Below are positions 6,636 to 10,025 of a stretch of DNA of 10,025 nucleotides, piece after piece. The stretch covers positions 1 through 10,025 of the forward strand of contig WGAE01000141.1 of the NCBI GenBank assembly GCA_015489185.1, read 5' to 3'. Both the position numbers and the translations under genes were made by a program. Source of the DNA: Campylobacterales bacterium (GTDB lineage Bacteria > Campylobacterota > Campylobacteria > Campylobacterales > QNZT01). Position 1 is the first letter of the stretch; each line of letters opens with the position of its first letter. Below the pieces are notes generated by a model, which was not told where the DNA came from, ran no database searches, and saw only the letters and a list, made by a program, of their open reading frames with translations.

Positions 6636-6703
6636 GAAGATATGATACTCAGATTTTGGTTAAGATCAGCTCCCAAAAGGCTATTTCAGCGGAGAAACAA
6701 AAC

Positions 6704-8062
6704 TCAGTAACTTCCCTTGCGCATCAAAACAATCGCCGCCGTTTTGACCAAAATCATAATATCCAGCTCAAGCGACCAGTTACGCACATACCAAACATCG
6801 AGCCGCACACGCTCTTCATACGAGACATCGTTACGCCCGCTGACTTGCCAAAGCCCCGTAATCCCAGGCTTAACCGCCGTAAAATAGCGAAAATACTCCC
6901 CATATTTGGGTATTTCGTCGCGAATAATCGGCCGCGGTCCCACCAGTGACATCTTCCCCTGAAAGACATTGTAAAGCTGTGGCAGTTCATCGAGCGACGT
7001 ACGGCGCAAAAATTTGCCAATGCGCGTCACACGCGGATCGTCTTTGAGTTTGAATTCCCGCTCCCACTCCGCCTTTTTCTCAGGATCGTTTTCCAAAATC
7101 TCCTCGAGCATCTTGTCCGCTTCAGCATGCATCGTGCGAAATTTGTAGATATGAAACTCTTTGCCGTCTTTCCCGACACGTTTTTGTTTGTAAACCGGGT
7201 CCCCTTTGGTTGAAATATAGACCACCACATACAACAACAAAATCAACGGCAAAAACAGAATGAAAAGCGTAATCGACACCACTTTGTCAAACACCTCTTT
7301 GATCGAACGCTCCCCTTCATGAAGCAGCTTGTTCTTAACATAAAGCGCCATCCCCTTGTGGTTGATCGAGTTGAAAAACTCTGAATTAATCAAAGGGAGT
7401 TTTGAAATCTTCGGCAGTACATAAACGCGGCTGACATGATGAAGCACATAATTCATCATCCGAAACGCCTTGTCTGTCTCCTGCCCGGCAATCGACACCA
7501 CCACCGCATAATGCTCATGCGAATCGATCAGATACTTGATGCGCTCGGTCACCTCCTCTTCGCTCATCCCGTCGACGATCACCTTGCTCGCGACATTGTA
7601 TCCGAACGAATTGTCCCGGACAAACCAGCTGTTGACATCCTCCTCACCCTCTTTGTCACACACCACCATAATATCTTCACGAAAACGATCGTACTTCATG
7701 AAATGCCTCTTCAAATAGTAAACCCACACGGGCATCAACAGGTTCAGCAGGAAAAAGACCAAAACCACCGTTCGCGAATAGTGCTCCGAACTGTGCGAAG
7801 CAAAAATAATCAACGTGATCATAATCAAAGCCAGGAAATTGGCTTTTTCGATATACATAAACTCCATCGACATCACCATCCGCTTCGTCAAAAGCCGATA
7901 ATAGGCATAAAAAAGCAGATAGACCGGAATCATCCAGACATATTTCAAAAAGTAGTGATTCGCCGGATCGGAAATATACATATACGCAATCAAAAGTGCA
8001 CCGACCAGATTCAAAATCAGCAAACTTGTAAAAATAGCCAGTTTTAGTAATGTATATTGCAC
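6704..8062 (-). CDS. WbaP-like polyprenyl-phosphate sugar-1-phosphate transferase
   Basis: This initiating phosphoglycosyl transferase moves a sugar-1-phosphate from a UDP-sugar to undecaprenyl phosphate at the inner membrane, the first committed step of O-antigen, capsule or exopolysaccharide units. Of 452 residues, four hydrophobic helices lie at about 6-29, 37-57, 74-90 and 96-117, a cytoplasmic middle domain at about 125-245, a hydrophobic re-entrant helix at about 258-284, and the catalytic domain after it. The domain has KFRTM (307-311), TSLDELPQLYN with dyad Asp358-Glu359 (355-365), MSLVGPRP (371-378) and KPGITGLWQVSGRND (398-412). The last motif and the ending resemble WbaP (galactose-1-phosphate) more than WcaJ, but substrate cannot be read reliably. 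The start is GTG (8060-8062), with a modest GGGA upstream; no ATG before the first helix fits. The gene follows DUF4422 after 115 bp and may have its own promoter. Confidence 0.92.
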   Translation of the reverse strand: MQYTLLKLAIFTSLLILNLVGALLIAYMYISDPANHYFLKYVWMIPVYLLFYAYYRLLTKRMVMSMEFMYIEKANFLALIMITLIIFASHSSEHYSRTVVLVFFLLNLLMPVWVYYLKRHFMKYDRFREDIMVVCDKEGEEDVNSWFVRDNSFGYNVASKVIVDGMSEEEVTERIKYLIDSHEHYAVVVSIAGQETDKAFRMMNYVLHHVSRVYVLPKISKLPLINSEFFNSINHKGMALYVKNKLLHEGERSIKEVFDKVVSITLFILFLPLILLLYVVVYISTKGDPVYKQKRVGKDGKEFHIYKFRTMHAEADKMLEEILENDPEKKAEWEREFKLKDDPRVTRIGKFLRRTSLDELPQLYNVFQGKMSLVGPRPIIRDEIPKYGEYFRYFTAVKPGITGLWQVSGRNDVSYEERVRLDVWYVRNWSLELDIMILVKTAAIVLMRKGSY

Positions 8063-8177
8063 TTTTTTCCCAAAAAATAAGATATATTTTAGTAACTATA
8101 GCAAAAAGGCGCTTTTAGGAGATTTAGGGATGGAAATTCTTTACCATAACAATGTTGTATGTACCGAATTTATAATG
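8063..8177. other. Intergenic gap between DUF4422 gene and sugar transferase
   Basis: This 115-bp AT-rich spacer separates two same-strand polysaccharide genes, the longest internal gap in the window. Minus-strand boxes such as TAAAAT lie about 20 bp before the GTG start and could make a promoter, but none has a clear extended form. On the plus strand AGGAG (8117-8121) precedes an ATG at 8130 by 8 nt, opening a 69-codon frame that soon runs antisense to the DUF4422 gene. No convincing terminator hairpin was found. Confidence 0.4.
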
Positions 8178-8963
8178 TCAAATCACAACGGTTTTGTTAC
8201 GAAATTTTCTACGAAGCAGTCCAAAAGCTTTCAGCAACAGATTCTCTCCCTCGATATTGACGACCGGATGCTCTCTGACACGCACGCCTTCATTCCTGCT
8301 CTGATGCAACACCCAGACATTAAAGAGCCGCTCCGCTAGAAAACCGAAGATGCGCCGTTGATACGCATCGTATCCGGAGATATCGACACGCTTTTCCACC
8401 GCAAAAAGCAGCGGAAAGATCCAACTACAATAATCGTCAAAGAGTTTCGGTGACATGACGAACATATTGTACAGATGCAGTTTCGTCCCTTGCATGACCT
8501 CTGTATAAGCTTCATGATACTCCGGAAAGAGCCGTAACAGCTCCTCTTCGGCAATCTTCAGGTCTTTGGGATAGTGGGCGTTTCGGTAATGCTTTTCGAT
8601 CGTTTCGATCCAGTAGTTACGCTTTTTGGGTACAAGGATGTCACACGACTGCATCACTTCCTTCAGATCATGCTCCGAGAGTATTGATGCACCTTTAAAC
8701 GGCAACGACCCCCTGAAATAGCGCCGGTAGTGCACCAGCCCACAATACTCCATATCCTCAAAGACGCCGTTTTTCCAGACGTAGTAGAGCGCCGTCATCT
8801 CCGAGTAGGAGGCGTTTTTGTCGCTGATATGCATACCCCCGTCATCACGAAGATACCCCGTGTGTACCTCCCGCAACGCAGCTCCCACTTCTATCGGCAG
8901 ATAGAGCGGATCGTCAGGGAAGTCGTAGGGTTTATGAGTGGCGACGAGGATTTGGGCTTTCAT
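8178..8963 (-). CDS. DUF4422 family glycosyltransferase-like protein
   Basis: The 261-residue cytoplasmic protein matches the DUF4422 pattern along its whole length, with no signal peptide or membrane helix. ATHKPY (8-13), ISDKNASYSEMTALYYVWKN (46-65), GLVHYRRYF (75-83), NMFVM (166-170) and RRIFGFLAERLFNVW (203-217) are the recognisable blocks. The family occurs in capsule, LPS and exopolysaccharide loci and is regarded as glycosyltransferase-like. Donor and acceptor are not known from sequence. Its ATG (8963) overlaps the glf stop in an ATGA (8960-8963), so the two are translationally coupled, which makes a galactofuranose-type donor a reasonable inference. The C-terminus (about 241-258) is basic and amphipathic and could touch the membrane. 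Confidence 0.88.
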   Translation of the reverse strand: MKAQILVATHKPYDFPDDPLYLPIEVGAALREVHTGYLRDDGGMHISDKNASYSEMTALYYVWKNGVFEDMEYCGLVHYRRYFRGSLPFKGASILSEHDLKEVMQSCDILVPKKRNYWIETIEKHYRNAHYPKDLKIAEEELLRLFPEYHEAYTEVMQGTKLHLYNMFVMSPKLFDDYCSWIFPLLFAVEKRVDISGYDAYQRRIFGFLAERLFNVWVLHQSRNEGVRVREHPVVNIEGENLLLKAFGLLRRKFRNKTVVI

Positions 8964-10025
8964 GAAGCGATCTCTTTCTCAAATATTTCCAGCGCCCGAA
9001 GCACGATGTCATCCATATCGTAGTAGCGATACTCCGCCAGCCTTCCTACCGTCATGAGTGACGGAATCTCCTTTGCCAACGCCGCGTAACGCTCGTACCG
9101 TGCACGGTTTTCATCGGTAAAGATCGGATAGAAGGGCAGATTTTTTCCTCGTTCATACGCCTGCGGATACTCCCGTAAAATCGTCGTACATGAAGAATCC
9201 ACCGGATGGATATATTTAAACTCGGTGATGCGCGTGAAATCATGATCGTTTGGATAGTTGACGACACTGTTCTCCTGAAAGAATGGTTGTTTCACCGTCT
9301 CGAACCGCAGATCGAGTGAACGATAGGCGAGTGCGCCGTAGCGGTATCCAAAGAGTGCGTCGATCTCGCCCGTGTAGATCAAGGTACCTTCAAACGGACG
9401 ACCGTCAAAAATGATCTGCTTCCCGTCAAAACGCAAACGCTCCAGCGCATCGACACCGAGTTCAAGCGAAATATTGGGATGCGCCAGCAACTTTTCAAAG
9501 AGTTTGGTATACCCCTCCTTCGGCACCGCCTGAAACCTGTCGGTGAAGTAGCGGTCCTCATACCCCGTGATCACCGGCACCCGCGCCGTGACAGAAGGGT
9601 CGATCTCTTCGGGTTTTTTGCCCCACTGCTTAGCGGTATAGTTGACAAAAAACTTCTCGTAGACAAACCGTCCCAGTTCATGAAGTGTACTGTCGGCATG
9701 CTGTAACAGCTCCAGTACTGGAACCTTTTGGTTTTCGCCGTAAGCCGCAAGCAGTCTCTCTTTGTAAAAAGTCGCCTTTTCAGGTGCAAACAGTGCATCG
9801 ATCGTATAGAAGCTGAAAGGAATCGGCACCTTTTTGCCATCTACATACGCCAAAACCTTGTGCTCATAAGGGTGCCACTGCGTAAAGCGGTTCAGATATT
9901 CCCACACCTTTTCACTATCGGTATGAAACAGATGCGGTCCGTAGCGGTGCACCCGCACCCCGCAACGATCCACCGCATCGTAACAATTCCCGCCGATATG
10001 GTCACGCTTCTCCAGCACCAGCACC
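8960..10025 (-). CDS. glf: UDP-galactopyranose mutase, N-terminus cut by window edge
   Basis: This flavoenzyme interconverts UDP-galactopyranose and UDP-galactofuranose in the cytoplasm, supplying Galf for surface polysaccharides. About 354 residues are visible. The first 30 or so, including the FAD-binding GxGxxG, lie beyond 10025, so the GTG at 10024 is only an internal Val codon. Counted from that codon, the visible family marks are EKRDHIGGNCYD (5-16), YGPHLFHT (28-35), YTAKQWG (129-135), DRYFTDRFQAVPKEGYT (157-173), IYTGEID (216-222), FTRITEFK (263-270), REYP (284-287) and GRLAEYRYYDMDD (327-339). In enzymes I recall, the segment before DRYF reads (I/V)PVR with an active-site Arg; here it is VPVI, with Ile152 encoded by ATC at 9569-9571. 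The second essential Arg (265) and the tyrosines are present. The stop overlaps the DUF4422 start by 4 bp. Confidence 0.93.
   Translation of the reverse strand, partial: VLVLEKRDHIGGNCYDAVDRCGVRVHRYGPHLFHTDSEKVWEYLNRFTQWHPYEHKVLAYVDGKKVPIPFSFYTIDALFAPEKATFYKERLLAAYGENQKVPVLELLQHADSTLHELGRFVYEKFFVNYTAKQWGKKPEEIDPSVTARVPVITGYEDRYFTDRFQAVPKEGYTKLFEKLLAHPNISLELGVDALERLRFDGKQIIFDGRPFEGTLIYTGEIDALFGYRYGALAYRSLDLRFETVKQPFFQENSVVNYPNDHDFTRITEFKYIHPVDSSCTTILREYPQAYERGKNLPFYPIFTDENRARYERYAALAKEIPSLMTVGRLAEYRYYDMDDIVLRALEIFEKEIAS

Noticed and set aside
6624..6647. Inverted repeat TATCAT/ATGATA over the trpG start codon
   Set aside because: Only six A/U-rich pairs with a 6-nt loop; too weak to claim as regulatory, although it resembles the start-site repeats of the pseudopilin genes.
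8143..8166. Imperfect inverted repeat CATAACAA/TTGTATG after the DUF4422 stop
   Set aside because: It has a bulge, a loop of only two bases and no T run, so it would not form a working terminator.
10022..10024. GTG as the start of glf
   Set aside because: The family's N-terminal FAD-binding segment must lie upstream; this GTG is an internal Val codon at the window edge.
1..10025. Possible CRISPR array, tRNA, insertion sequence or prophage
   Set aside because: I saw no regularly spaced long repeats, no T-loop or cloverleaf sequence, no transposase or integrase motif and no flanking target duplications.

Overview
The window looks like a chromosomal segment from a chemolithoautotrophic member of the Campylobacterota (a Sulfurimonas-, Sulfurovum- or Nitratifractor-like organism). 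The main reason is a complete two-subunit ATP-citrate lyase (aclB-aclA), the citrate-cleaving enzyme of the reductive TCA cycle, with the subunit order and lengths usual in that group. The KKAFTL-type prepilin leaders and AT-rich promoters without -35 boxes fit this too. The genus is inference; no rRNA or other marker gene is present.

All nine genes I accept lie on the minus strand, so transcription runs from high to low coordinates. From right to left: (1) a surface-polysaccharide block, with glf (UDP-galactopyranose mutase, cut by the right edge) overlapping by 4 bp a DUF4422 glycosyltransferase-like gene, then after 115 bp a WbaP-like phosphoglycosyl transferase. The last loads the first sugar phosphate onto undecaprenyl phosphate, and the first two probably make and transfer galactofuranose or a related sugar. 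(2) After 68 bp, trpG/pabA (glutamine amidotransferase for anthranilate or aminodeoxychorismate) followed 5 bp later by a polytopic GT-C-like membrane protein. (3) After 88 bp holding a probable extended -10 promoter, aclB and aclA, 2 bp apart. (4) After 71 bp, two tandem paralogous GspH/FimT-type pseudopilin genes. (5) About 196 bp of AT-rich non-coding DNA at the left edge, probably the control region of a leftward gene outside the window.

The genes are ordinary families; the less ordinary content is in the DNA between and within them. A 16-bp hairpin sits between aclA and the first pseudopilin gene, has no U-tract, and has a 3' arm running into that gene's Shine-Dalgarno, which serves a TTG start. 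The second pseudopilin's ATG lies in a hairpin made of two copies of the palindrome TTCATGAA. That palindrome occurs exactly eight times in the window, far more than composition predicts, in a manner resembling an iterated genomic palindrome. The 10-mer TGATAGAATG is shared by the acl promoter and a candidate promoter at the left edge, and helically phased GCTTAA repeats precede a TATAAT box there. The Glf protein has Ile at the position where I expect the conserved active-site Arg. I see no CRISPR, tRNA, rRNA, insertion sequence or phage gene. I do not claim a new multi-gene system; the strongest lead for something undescribed is translational control of the pseudopilin pair attached to a central carbon-fixation operon.
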